Below are positions 54,191 through 63,688 of a stretch of DNA of 64,000 bases, piece after piece; the first letter of the stretch is position 1, and every line of letters begins with the position of its first letter. This stretch comes from JBCCDY01 sp039030555 (lineage in GTDB: Bacteria > Bacteroidota > Bacteroidia > Cytophagales > Cyclobacteriaceae). The stretch spans positions 17,121-81,120 of the forward strand of contig JBCCDY010000021.1 in the NCBI GenBank assembly GCA_039030555.1. Direction: 5' to 3'. Below the pieces are notes generated by a model, which was given only the letters and a program-made list of their open reading frames with translations, did no database searches and was not told where the DNA came from. The translations under genes were made by a program, and so were the position numbers.

Positions 54191-55624
54191 ATGAAGCATA
54201 AACACATACTCACTACTAAAGAAAAAGCTTTATATATAAATCTGGATAACCGCATCTACGGGACTTTTGCAGAAATAGGTGCTGGACAAGATGTTGCTGG
54301 TAACTTTTTTAAAGCCGGTGGTGCTTCCGGAACAGTTGCGAAAACTATGTCAGCTTATGACATGTCTTTCAGTGATGCCATTTATGGCAAGGGAGAAAGA
54401 TATGTATGTGAAGAACGCTTAATGAGGATGCTTGAAAAAGAGTTCAATCTTCTTCCTGAGCGTTTGACGGATAGAGAGCCGGATACTCGCTTTTTTGCAT
54501 TTGCTAATACGATTGAAGCAATCAATTTCAAAAAGACTAATAGAGGACATGGTTGGGTAGGATTACGTTTTCAGGTCAGTCCGCAATCGCCACCAAACGA
54601 TTGCATAATACATATCGAATTAAAAGACCAAAATCCGGTATCACAGCAACAAGCCCTTGGTGTTGTTGGTGTTAACCTCATTTACGGATGCTTCGAATAT
54701 TATAAATCTCCTGAAAAGATCATTAACTCATTACTTGATAACATCGACGAAGGCCGGGTGGAAATTGATATGTTCAGTTTATCTGGACCTGACTTCGATA
54801 AGGTAGATAATAGGTTATTGAGTTTAGAATTGGTATCATCTGGTTTGACGAATGCGGCCATGTTTGGTGCAGACGGTAGTGTAATACAGCCTTCGGAGGT
54901 TCTTTATAAAAAGAATATTTTGGTATTGAGGGGAAGGTTCAGGCCAGTTACCAATGTAGCGGTCGATATGATGCTTACAGGTCTGAGACAGTTTTTAAAT
55001 GAACCTGATGTAAAGAAAGATTCCTCTTATGTTCTAACTGAATTGACTTTGAAAGACCTCAATGCAGATGGTTCAAAAATTGACAAACAAGACTTTTTAA
55101 ATAGAGCAGATCTAATATGCTCTCTTGGTCAGAATGTTCTGATATCCAACTACTATAAGCACTTTAAGCTTGTAGACTATTTATCAGGTTTTGCGCGAGA
55201 TAAAAAAATCGGCCTAATTATAGGTGTCCATAACCTAAAGCAGATCTTCGATGAGACTTACTATACGGATTTGAAAGGTGGAATTCTAGAGTCGTTCGGA
55301 AGTCTTTTTGGAGCTAATGTAAAGCTATACGTCTATCCTGCTCGTGAAATGATGAACTCGGATGAGATACTGACCTGCGAGAGCTTCAAAACCCATCCGA
55401 GACTTAATTCACTGTTTAAATATTTATATGACAATCATAAAATCGAAGGGATTAGAGGAGCTAATAAAGAAATACTGAATATTATTTCAGATGATGTTTT
55501 GGAGATGATCCGAAAAGGCCAGAACGGATGGGAGCACCTTGTACCTTACAAAGTGCATAAGATGATTAAGGATAAGCAATTATTCAACTATAATTCAAAT
55601 GCTTCTAAAGCCGTGAACGCATAG
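54191..55624 (+). CDS. Conserved protein of unknown function
   Basis: A 477-residue soluble protein without a signal peptide. It carries the conserved N-terminus ALYINLDNRIYGTFAEIGAG, then FFKAGGASGTVAKTMSAYDM and SDAIYG, a pattern found across many bacteria. From memory, homologues in databases are labelled as a TonB-dependent receptor or an NMN adenylyltransferase; neither name is supported by motifs here (no barrel or plug, no HxGH). No transmembrane helices are evident. The ATG is preferred over TTG nine codons upstream. It is monocistronic, convergent with the FNT gene. Confidence 0.8.
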   Translation: MKHKHILTTKEKALYINLDNRIYGTFAEIGAGQDVAGNFFKAGGASGTVAKTMSAYDMSFSDAIYGKGERYVCEERLMRMLEKEFNLLPERLTDREPDTRFFAFANTIEAINFKKTNRGHGWVGLRFQVSPQSPPNDCIIHIELKDQNPVSQQQALGVVGVNLIYGCFEYYKSPEKIINSLLDNIDEGRVEIDMFSLSGPDFDKVDNRLLSLELVSSGLTNAAMFGADGSVIQPSEVLYKKNILVLRGRFRPVTNVAVDMMLTGLRQFLNEPDVKKDSSYVLTELTLKDLNADGSKIDKQDFLNRADLICSLGQNVLISNYYKHFKLVDYLSGFARDKKIGLIIGVHNLKQIFDETYYTDLKGGILESFGSLFGANVKLYVYPAREMMNSDEILTCESFKTHPRLNSLFKYLYDNHKIEGIRGANKEILNIISDDVLEMIRKGQNGWEHLVPYKVHKMIKDKQLFNYNSNASKAVNA

Positions 55625-55633
55625 TAATTTTAG

Positions 55634-56455
55634 CTATTTCCAATTCGTTAAACCATATTTTAGTAAGGCTACAAAAACCACTCCTCCAACTACATTTCCA
55701 GAAGTAGCTGCAGTTTGAAATTTTATATAATCATTCCAGTTAATTTCGGAGCTAATTAATAATCCTGAGAAAACCTCTATCGACCCGACTACAGAGTGAT
55801 GAAGACCTCCAAGACCGATTACGAACGTAATTAAGATCACAATAAAAATCCTACTAATGGTATCTCTGGAAGAAGTTACAAGCCAGGATAAAAGGCCCAT
55901 CAACCAACCCGCCAGGATACTGCTTGAAAATATAATTGACCACGAATGGTTCGTAAGCTCATGTGCTACTTCATAAAATGCCTCGTGAGAAATTATATTC
56001 ATAGACGGTCCCAAGTTGGTTATTATGCCTGCAAAAATATAACTTCCTACCAAGTTCCCGCCTATAATGATCCCCCATAATTTGGATAAACTCATGATCG
56101 AGGCAGAGCCATTTATGACCGGTAAAACGGCCAAAACAGTATGCTCCGTGAATAATTCCGATCTACCCAATATCACAAATATGAAACCCACAGGGTAAGC
56201 TATGGCGAGAACAATTTTTAAAGAGGCTGGATGAAGAATTCCATGGAAATTAGTAAGTAAAATTCCAATCAAAAATAAAGAAAAACCAACTTCAAGACCT
56301 GCGGCAAGAGCCGAAATAAAAAGACTCTTATTAGAGCGTTTATGCTCCGCAAAACCAGTTTCTATTTGCTCCTGGATAAGCTCATAACCCGTTTTAAGCT
56401 CATCTTGACTGCTTTGTTCTTTATCTTTATTTCTGCTTCTTGATTTAAGATATCT
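55634..56455 (-). CDS. Formate/nitrite transporter family protein, start codon not found
   Basis: An FNT-family channel: the frame reads ELIQEQIETGFAEHKRSNKS, then LFISALAAGLEVGFSLFLIG, LTNFHGILHPASL and ILGRSELFTEHTV, matching known FNT proteins. The open frame extends back to an in-frame stop at 56456-56458, but has no ATG, GTG or TTG before a TTG within the first transmembrane segment (56272). That later start would lose the first half of the conserved helix. Either a frameshift or start mutation has broken the gene, or a non-standard start is used. Substrate (formate, nitrite or other) unknown. Confidence 0.75.
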   Translation of the reverse strand, partial: RYLKSRSRNKDKEQSSQDELKTGYELIQEQIETGFAEHKRSNKSLFISALAAGLEVGFSLFLIGILLTNFHGILHPASLKIVLAIAYPVGFIFVILGRSELFTEHTVLAVLPVINGSASIMSLSKLWGIIIGGNLVGSYIFAGIITNLGPSMNIISHEAFYEVAHELTNHSWSIIFSSSILAGWLMGLLSWLVTSSRDTISRIFIVILITFVIGLGGLHHSVVGSIEVFSGLLISSEINWNDYIKFQTAATSGNVVGGVVFVALLKYGLTNWK

Positions 56456-56478
56456 TTAATATTTCGTATTGATATTTT

Positions 56479-57282
56479 CTAACGTGCAAGCGCACTCAAT
56501 TTTATTTTAGTCAGCTTTCTTTTAGTATCTAATGGAAAATCTCCTCTCATCATCCAGTCATAATATCCGGGCTCTTTTTCAAATACTTCGGTGACTAACC
56601 TTCCTTTATGCTTTCCAAAATTAAAGACAACTTCATTTTTGGCATTTATAACCATTCTTCCTGCGAAATCAACCATATTTTCGGTAATCATATCGGCAAT
56701 ACTACCGATATCATTTTTAATTATGCCTAATTGACGTTCATTTAAATCTTCTGCAGGCTGCCCTTCATATTTTTTGATCTGTTCTTCAAAAACTTCCAGA
56801 GTAGCCATGGCATCAACTTCTGCAGAATGGGCTTTCTCCAAAATCTTATCGCAATAAAACTTATAGGCTGCCTTTAAGTTTCTTTTTTCCATCATATGAA
56901 AAATCCTCTGTGCATCTACTATTTTTCTCTTCTCTACGTCAAATTCTACGTCCACCCTTAGGAACTCCTCAACCAACATAGGAACATCAAATTTCAAGTT
57001 GTTGTAACCTCCTAGATCACAGCCTTTTAGAAATTGGGTAAGGTTTTTAGCTACTTCTTTGAAAGTAGGCTCGCTTTCAACGTCTTTATCATAAATCCCA
57101 TGGATAAGGCTGGATTCAACTGGAATCGGTATCTCTGGATTAATTTTTAGCGTCTTGATATCTTTTTCTCCAGACGGCATCCACTTAATAAAAGAAGCTT
57201 CGACTATTCTGTCTTTGGAAATATTTATTCCGGTAGTCTCCAGATCAAAGAAGACCAACGGATTGTTAAGTTTTAGAAACAT
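56479..57282 (-). CDS. DnaQ-like 3'-5' exonuclease
   Basis: A 267-residue protein with an epsilon-like exonuclease fold: FFDLETTGI (Exo I, with the first catalytic Asp/Glu), NLKFDVPML (Exo II) and HSAEVDAMATLEVF (Exo III, DEDDh with HxAxxD-like spacing). The C-terminal 70 residues (VVFNFGKHKGRLVTEVFEKE) are a short zinc-free extra domain. Role in DNA repair or turnover is likely; a subunit of Pol III is less likely in this context. Confidence 0.9.
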   Translation of the reverse strand: MFLKLNNPLVFFDLETTGINISKDRIVEASFIKWMPSGEKDIKTLKINPEIPIPVESSLIHGIYDKDVESEPTFKEVAKNLTQFLKGCDLGGYNNLKFDVPMLVEEFLRVDVEFDVEKRKIVDAQRIFHMMEKRNLKAAYKFYCDKILEKAHSAEVDAMATLEVFEEQIKKYEGQPAEDLNERQLGIIKNDIGSIADMITENMVDFAGRMVINAKNEVVFNFGKHKGRLVTEVFEKEPGYYDWMMRGDFPLDTKRKLTKIKLSALAR

Positions 57283-57288
57283 GCGTTT

Positions 57289-58662
57289 TTAATTTGAGAT
57301 ACTTTCAGCCAGGCCATCAATATTCAGCCCGGCGAAATCACCGGAACTCATAAAGATTAAAACGCTATTTGATAAGTCTAATTCTTTGATTCTTTCTTCA
57401 AGTTCAGAAACAGTGCTGACGACCGGAAGATCTTTCCTTGCGAAGGAGCTTTTTATTTCTTCTTCCCCGAAAGCCTCTAATTTTTTGGATTCAAAATTAG
57501 CAGGATTAAAAAATACCATCGCTATATCCGGAGCACTTAATGCATCCTGATATTGTTTTAAGAAAGATTTATTAAGACTGCTAAAAGTGTGTAATTCAAG
57601 GCAGGCAACGACTTTCTTATTAAGGAATTGAGCTTTAACTGCCTCAGAAGTAGCTTTCACTTTAGAAGGGGAGTGCGCATAGTCTTTGTAAACTTTAAGG
57701 CCATTTGTAGACTTAATAAGCTCCATCCTGTTTTTGGCGCCCGAAAAGGATCGTATAGCTTCATAAAACTGATGGTCTTTTATTCCCAAACGCTTTAAAA
57801 TTGCTTTTGCACCGCTAAGATTCTGGAGGTTATGCTTACCAAAGATTTTGATTGGTATCTCGTTATGCCCATCAATCAATAGTGTCGTTCCATTTTCAAC
57901 TTTGGCCTGATGTGCTTTATATTCAATTCGAGATACATCAGCTCTTTCCTTATTGCAGATAATACTTACTAAATTATCTTCTTCAGAGAATATTAAAGCT
58001 CCCGCTTTTGGAGTAGCATCAGCAAGCTTTTCGAATTGAGAAACATACTCTTCAAAGGATGGAAATACGTTTATATGATCCCAGGCAATTCCACTCAGTA
58101 AAGCAATGTGATGATTGTATTTCAGGAATTTAGGTACCCGGTCTATAGAAGAAGATAGATACTCGTCGCCTTCTATAATAATGACAGGAGCTTCGCTAAG
58201 GTGAACACTTGTATCGAAGCCATTTAATCTAGCCCCGGCTACAAAATCAAAGGATTTTTCCCAGTGACGTAAAACATGTAAGATCATTGCAGTTATGGTT
58301 GTCTTTCCGTGACTCCCAGCGATTACGATCCTTTGCTTGTTTTTCGATTGTTGATAGACAAATTCGGGGAAGGAGTAAATTTGTAATCCTAATTTTTTTG
58401 CTTCTGCAAGTTCGGGATTGTCTTCCCTGGCATGCATTCCTAGAATAACGCAATCAATGTTTTCTGAAATATTTTCAGGGTTCCAACCAATTTCCTTTGG
58501 TAAAAGATCATGCTTTTCAAGTTCTGATTTTGCGGGATCGAAAATTTTATCGTCCGAACCACTGACTTGAATTCCATGTCTTTTGAGTTCGATTGCAAGG
58601 TTGTGCATTACACTACCTCCAATCGCAATAAAGTGAACTTTCTTAAGTTGATTTAATGACAT
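57289..58662 (-). CDS. mpl: Murein peptide ligase Mpl (UDP-MurNAc:tripeptide ligase)
   Basis: A 457-residue Mur ligase that recycles cell-wall peptides onto UDP-MurNAc. FIAIGGSVMHNLAIELKRHG (N-terminal Rossmann) and AGSHGKTTITAMIL (ATP loop) are characteristic. The GSDDKIFDP region matches Mpl rather than MurC. It lies six bases from the exonuclease gene and is divergent from dnaB. Confidence 0.93.
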   Translation of the reverse strand: MSLNQLKKVHFIAIGGSVMHNLAIELKRHGIQVSGSDDKIFDPAKSELEKHDLLPKEIGWNPENISENIDCVILGMHAREDNPELAEAKKLGLQIYSFPEFVYQQSKNKQRIVIAGSHGKTTITAMILHVLRHWEKSFDFVAGARLNGFDTSVHLSEAPVIIIEGDEYLSSSIDRVPKFLKYNHHIALLSGIAWDHINVFPSFEEYVSQFEKLADATPKAGALIFSEEDNLVSIICNKERADVSRIEYKAHQAKVENGTTLLIDGHNEIPIKIFGKHNLQNLSGAKAILKRLGIKDHQFYEAIRSFSGAKNRMELIKSTNGLKVYKDYAHSPSKVKATSEAVKAQFLNKKVVACLELHTFSSLNKSFLKQYQDALSAPDIAMVFFNPANFESKKLEAFGEEEIKSSFARKDLPVVSTVSELEERIKELDLSNSVLIFMSSGDFAGLNIDGLAESISN

Positions 58663-58796
58663 TGATTTTACTTGAATTCTAAAATTAAGAATAATATTCT
58701 ATCTCAATGTTTGGAACTGGCTTTTTTCATGTTGATAAACACTGTGCATAACTGATTACAACCCTTGATAAATAGGGTAAAACAAAAGCATTCGAC

Positions 58797-58829
58797 TTGA
58801 TGTAGTCGTTGCTTATTAATATACCTTTG
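58797..58829 (+). promoter_or_regulatory. Possible dnaB promoter
   Basis: TACCTTTG matches TAnnTTTG exactly, 40 bp before the dnaB start. A TTG lies 22 bp upstream of it, longer than the usual spacing. Confidence 0.45.
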
Positions 58830-58869
58830 AGGGTTCATAAGAAAACAAATTAGCAACAGATAGAATCGA

Positions 58870-60462
58870 ATGGAAGTAAACAAATCAACTGGAAGGAGAA
58901 TCGCATATAACCCTAAAAGAGCTTCTCAAGAAGATTTTTTTAATAATCTTGGTAAGCTACCTCCTCAGGCAGTTGATTTAGAAGAAGCAGTGCTAGGTGC
59001 ATTAATGTTGGAAAAAGATGCCCTTACTGCGGTGATTGATATCTTAAAGCCAGAAAGCTTCTACAAGGAGCAACACGTAGAAATCTATCGAGCTATTGTT
59101 GAACTTTTCAACAAATCCGAGCCTGTAGATCTATTGACAGTCACCCAGGAATTACGAGAAAGCGCAAAACTAGAGATGGTTGGTGGCGCATATCGTATAA
59201 CAGAACTGACCACCAAAGTAAATTCTGCTGCTAATATTGAATTTCATGCCCGTATCATTTCTGAACAAGCTATCAAAAGAGAACTAATCAGGATTTCTTC
59301 AGAGATGCAAAAAAATGCTTTTGAGGATACGACTGATGTTTTTGACCTCTTAGACTCTACCGAGCAAGCTTTATTCAGCATCTCAGAGTCGCACATCAAG
59401 AAGAATTACGCTGATATGAGGTCTATTATGACCGAAGCGATCAAAGAGATTGAAGCTCGTAAAAAACATAAAGATGGTCTCACAGGGGTTCCTTCAGGGT
59501 TTACAGCACTGGATCGTGTAACATCAGGATGGCAAAAATCAGATTTGATCATTATTGCAGCACGGCCTGGTATGGGTAAAACGGCATTCGTAGTATCGGC
59601 GATGAGAAATGCATCGGTTGATTTCGAGAAACCAGTAGCCATTTTTTCTTTGGAGATGTCTTCCGTCCAGTTAGTCAATAGATTGATTTCAGCTGAAGCT
59701 GAACTGGAAAGTGAAAAAATAAAAAAGGGAAATCTAGCCGAGTACGAATGGCAGCAACTTATCACTAAAACAGCCAGACTTTCTGATTCACCCATATTTA
59801 TTGACGATACCCCAGCTCTTTCCATACTCGAACTCAGAGCGAAATGCAGAAGGCTAAAGCAGCAGCACGATATTCAAATGATCATTATCGATTATTTGCA
59901 ACTGATGAGTGGAGAAGGCTCCAGGCTTGGAAGTGGTTCTGCAGGAAACCGTGAGCAGGAAATAGCTTCCATCTCGAGGGCTTTAAAGAATATCGCCAAA
60001 GAACTGGAAGTTCCGGTGATCGCACTTTCACAGCTTAGTAGAGCTGTGGAGACCAGGGGAGGGGATAAACGTCCTCAACTATCTGATCTTAGGGAATCAG
60101 GCTCAATTGAGCAGGATGCCGATATGGTTATGTTCTTGTATCGTCCGGAGTATTATGGTATTACGGAAGATGAAATGGGACATCCGACCAATAACTTAGG
60201 AGAAGTGATAATTGCTAAGCATAGAAATGGTTCGCTTGATACCGTTAAGCTTAAATTTGTTGGAAAATATACCCGTTTTTCTGATATGCCTTTAGAAGGA
60301 GAAGAACCATCCTACGGAAACTCGTTCCCGAGTAGTGGGAACGATTACTCGAGTTTCGACGATATTCCTAATACCATTACTTTGCCAAGTAAATCCAATA
60401 GGGATTCAGATAATGAACCCCCGGAAGAGGAGGATCCAAATGGAGATATAGCTCCTTTTTAA
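58870..60462 (+). CDS. dnaB: Replicative DNA helicase DnaB
   Basis: A 530-residue hexameric helicase. The N-terminal domain (DLEEAVLGALMLEKDAL) precedes the RecA-like domain with Walker A ARPGMGKTA, the H2 region (SLEMSSVQLVNR) and IIIDYLQLM (Walker B). A low-complexity C-terminal tail ends PPEEEDPNGDIAPF. No intein is present. The gene stands alone. Confidence 0.97.
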   Translation: MEVNKSTGRRIAYNPKRASQEDFFNNLGKLPPQAVDLEEAVLGALMLEKDALTAVIDILKPESFYKEQHVEIYRAIVELFNKSEPVDLLTVTQELRESAKLEMVGGAYRITELTTKVNSAANIEFHARIISEQAIKRELIRISSEMQKNAFEDTTDVFDLLDSTEQALFSISESHIKKNYADMRSIMTEAIKEIEARKKHKDGLTGVPSGFTALDRVTSGWQKSDLIIIAARPGMGKTAFVVSAMRNASVDFEKPVAIFSLEMSSVQLVNRLISAEAELESEKIKKGNLAEYEWQQLITKTARLSDSPIFIDDTPALSILELRAKCRRLKQQHDIQMIIIDYLQLMSGEGSRLGSGSAGNREQEIASISRALKNIAKELEVPVIALSQLSRAVETRGGDKRPQLSDLRESGSIEQDADMVMFLYRPEYYGITEDEMGHPTNNLGEVIIAKHRNGSLDTVKLKFVGKYTRFSDMPLEGEEPSYGNSFPSSGNDYSSFDDIPNTITLPSKSNRDSDNEPPEEEDPNGDIAPF

Positions 60463-60475
60463 GCTACAGATAGTA

Positions 60476-63400
60476 TCAGTCCTCAATCACAATTGGAAAG
60501 TCCTGGCCTCTCGAAAAAGTATGAGGAAATTGCAGTTGATCTTTATACTTTTTAGAGTATTCTGGAACTTGATCATCCAGGTAAGATTTGAGCTCATAGA
60601 TCGTAACTTTACCATCTTTTGGAGCCCCATCAGCACCACCCGCTAATGCTTCCAATAAAATATAAGTAAATAGTCCATGGCCTAACTCACTGAACTCGGT
60701 GGCGAATTGCTCGCTTCCGGCAGCGGCCAAAACGTGAATTCCGGTACTTCTGGACAATTGAGCCAAAGCTTTTTCCTCACTGGCTCCACGCTGGGCCAAT
60801 AATTCTACTCCTGCACCAGATTGACAAGCATCAATAATCACAAGTTGTTTTAAAGCCGATATTTCTTTGAGTTTCTGCTGAAGGTCTCCGGCGAAAATGG
60901 CCTCTTTCCGAAGTTTATCTTCGCTGTATAGTTTAGTTACATTAGTTGGTATGAAATAGAATTTATTATCTACCATACTCCCATGTCCGGCATAATAAAA
61001 GAATAAAACATCCTGTGGAGTTACTTTACCTGAAAGTATACTAAGTGTTTCAAGTATTTTTTCCTTGGTTGCACCTTCATCTGAGAGGGTAATGACTTCA
61101 ACCCGGTTAAATAATTTTGATGACTTTGACTTAATCAGATCCACAAAACCATCGGCATCTGCCGCTGCATAGTTCAGGTTCAATGCCGGATTTTTATACT
61201 CATTTATTCCAATTGAAACTACATAAAGAACAGGTTCTACCTCTCCACCAAGAATCACTTCAACTCGTTTTTTTGGGGAGGAGATACCGGAATCGTTAGT
61301 AGCATTTGCTTCTATAATATTTCTACCAGGTATTAGCCTGATATCATGACTAATATAAGTTGATGTACTCTTCTTAAATACAGGCTTTTCTGAAACTATA
61401 ATTTTTCCATTGTGGAATATATTTACCTCTCTCGCTCCTCCGCCTTCATCCGTAACTTTTGCCAGAAGACTAATGGTATTCTTTTTAGCGATATTCCCTG
61501 ATTTAGGTGCAATGATTTCAACATTGGGAGGTGGCGACCTTTCAAGCTCATCCATAAGATTAGTCCCTGATTTGTTCTGGCTAAATGTTTTTTTCAGGAG
61601 GTCAGGCTCGTAAAAACGGTCGAAGAACTGCTCGGCTTTATAGCTCTTCAGTCCATCAACAAAAATGATCTGCTGGAGTGCATCATCAGTTGCGTTGAAA
61701 TATCCATCGGAGTTTAGCACCATCCACTCTTCATCATCAAGAATGATGTAAGAAATAAGCTCCTTGCCCTCGTCAAAATCCCATATAATGATGGTGCCAT
61801 CTTCACTGGAGCTGATCAGGTATTCACCATTAGGAGTGAACTGTAGAGAAGTGACTGAAGATTCGTGTCCTTTCAGTTCTTTAACAATTTTACCGTTTAT
61901 TGCTTTTCTGATCTTAATAACCATGTCTTTTCCGGCAGTGGCTAAATATTGATCGTCGTGAGAGTATTCAACAGCGTATACCGGACCATTGTGGTCGTCG
62001 TATCTAAAATCCTGTAGCCCGGAAACAATGTCCCATGCTTTTATTTTTCCATCCCAGCCTGCTGATACCATTTTAGACATATTGTTATTAAAGTCCAGAT
62101 TCTGGATTATATCCGTGTGGCCGATGAATTCCCTGATTTGCTTTTTGGAATCGATCTCCCATATTTTAAGCGTTTTATCCAGATTAGAAGTGATTAAATA
62201 AATATCGTTTCGGTAAAAGCTGACCCGATATGGTGATGCGTTTTCGAAATAAAGATTGGATAATATTTCAGCGGTTTCAATATCCCAAACTTTTGCTGAA
62301 CCATCCCAGCTTCCGGTTACGATTTTCCTTTGGTCATCACTGAAATCCAGAGAAAAAATAACCTCTCTATGACCCGTAAAAGTCCTGATCTCTTTGCCAC
62401 TTTTAACATCCCATAATTTAGCGGTAAAGTCTGCACTTCCGGTTAGCAGATACTTTCCATCGTCCGAAAACTCCATGCAAAGAACTGCTTTTTCATGGCC
62501 TCTGAATTCGTTTTCTATCGACCCGGATTTCAGGTCCCACATTCTGGCTATCGAACCCGTTTTCCCCTTCACCAGATACTTACCATCTGGGCTAATTCGC
62601 ACATCATTTCTGAGGTCTGTATATTTTTTTATGTAATAGTCCCATGAATTTGCATCATAATTCAAACCACCTTTATCCGCTTTCTGCAGGAAACCACTTA
62701 TTTTTTGGATCAACACCCCCGTATTAGCATCGTATAAACCAATTGTTTGATCATCACTTGAAACTGCAATCATTTTTCCATCAGGACTATAAATAGCATC
62801 AGTTATGGGTTGTTCGTGTTCAGCTTTTACTGTATACAAAAGCTGTCCCGACTTCATGCTGTAGGTTTTTATAGAATCCTCATCGACAAGTAAAGCTAGT
62901 TTATCATCAGGACTGATGTCTACAGCAGAGTATTCCTTATCAATATTTTCTAAAATACTCAGTATTGATCCATCGGAGGGGTCAATTATTCTGACCGGTC
63001 CATTGTTACTTGCACTCAATAACCGGCTGCCATCTGAGTTATAGGCCACAAAAGTAGCACAGCCCCCACAAGAGCCGCTGGAAGGTTTGATTTCAACAAC
63101 TTCATCTGTTTTGAGATCATGGATATTCACCGTTCTGTCATCATTTCCTACAGCCAGATAGTTGCCATCAGGACTGAACTCCGAATTGATGCCATAGCCA
63201 AGGCCTTGTTCAGGGTTTACTTTAAGAGTATCAATTACTTTTCGGGTTTTCAAATCCCACAATCTGGCTTCCGTTTCATAACCTGCGGTAAACAGATATC
63301 GACCATCATTGGAAAGACTTACGTCGGTTAATAGCCTTTGATGACCCGTGAAAGTATGAATTAGTTCTCCGGTCAATATGTCCCACATTTTGGCAGTTTG

Positions 63401-63688
63401 ATCCACTCCGGAGCTTACAAAGAACTTCCCGTCCGAACTTACAGATAGATCATTTATGGTGGAAGCGTGGTCCAAATAAGAACGGAGTTCTCTTCCGGTA
63501 GATACCTCCCACAGTTTAACAGAACGATCGCGGCTTCCTGAGAGTAAATATTTTCCATCTGGAGTAAACTCAATGGATTTGATAGCTGCATTGTGTCCTC
63601 GTTGGACCACAACATCTAATCGTTGGGCACTAGTGGATGCACTAAGAAGCAGAAAAAAGACAATATTGAATATTGTTGTTAACCTCAT
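60476..63688 (-). CDS. Exported WD40-repeat protein with C-terminal caspase-like (C14) domain
   Basis: A 1070-residue protein with a signal peptide (ending STSAQ), so it acts outside the cytoplasm. Residues about 30-660 contain roughly 14 WD40 repeats, enough for two beta-propellers (for example LLTGSADFTAKLWDVKSG). An Ig-like segment (VEIIAPKSGNIAKKNTISLL) follows, then a caspase fold. The catalytic dyad is His902 (YYAGHG) and Cys955 (DACQSG), both intact, so peptidase activity is plausible. Cleavage after Arg/Lys or Asp cannot be told. No partner gene is adjacent. Similar exported propeller-caspases are known in several bacteria; functions are mostly untested. Confidence 0.9.
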   Translation of the reverse strand: MRLTTIFNIVFFLLLSASTSAQRLDVVVQRGHNAAIKSIEFTPDGKYLLSGSRDRSVKLWEVSTGRELRSYLDHASTINDLSVSSDGKFFVSSGVDQTAKMWDILTGELIHTFTGHQRLLTDVSLSNDGRYLFTAGYETEARLWDLKTRKVIDTLKVNPEQGLGYGINSEFSPDGNYLAVGNDDRTVNIHDLKTDEVVEIKPSSGSCGGCATFVAYNSDGSRLLSASNNGPVRIIDPSDGSILSILENIDKEYSAVDISPDDKLALLVDEDSIKTYSMKSGQLLYTVKAEHEQPITDAIYSPDGKMIAVSSDDQTIGLYDANTGVLIQKISGFLQKADKGGLNYDANSWDYYIKKYTDLRNDVRISPDGKYLVKGKTGSIARMWDLKSGSIENEFRGHEKAVLCMEFSDDGKYLLTGSADFTAKLWDVKSGKEIRTFTGHREVIFSLDFSDDQRKIVTGSWDGSAKVWDIETAEILSNLYFENASPYRVSFYRNDIYLITSNLDKTLKIWEIDSKKQIREFIGHTDIIQNLDFNNNMSKMVSAGWDGKIKAWDIVSGLQDFRYDDHNGPVYAVEYSHDDQYLATAGKDMVIKIRKAINGKIVKELKGHESSVTSLQFTPNGEYLISSSEDGTIIIWDFDEGKELISYIILDDEEWMVLNSDGYFNATDDALQQIIFVDGLKSYKAEQFFDRFYEPDLLKKTFSQNKSGTNLMDELERSPPPNVEIIAPKSGNIAKKNTISLLAKVTDEGGGAREVNIFHNGKIIVSEKPVFKKSTSTYISHDIRLIPGRNIIEANATNDSGISSPKKRVEVILGGEVEPVLYVVSIGINEYKNPALNLNYAAADADGFVDLIKSKSSKLFNRVEVITLSDEGATKEKILETLSILSGKVTPQDVLFFYYAGHGSMVDNKFYFIPTNVTKLYSEDKLRKEAIFAGDLQQKLKEISALKQLVIIDACQSGAGVELLAQRGASEEKALAQLSRSTGIHVLAAAGSEQFATEFSELGHGLFTYILLEALAGGADGAPKDGKVTIYELKSYLDDQVPEYSKKYKDQLQFPHTFSRGQDFPIVIED

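Noticed and set aside
54191..55624. Naming this gene a TonB-dependent receptor or nicotinate/NMN adenylyltransferase
   Set aside because: No signal peptide, plug or barrel, and no HxGH nucleotidyltransferase motif were found.
60476..63688. Reading the WD40-caspase as part of an anti-phage defence system
   Set aside because: It has a secretory signal peptide, no linked sensor, TIR, NACHT or nuclease gene, and stands next to dnaB.
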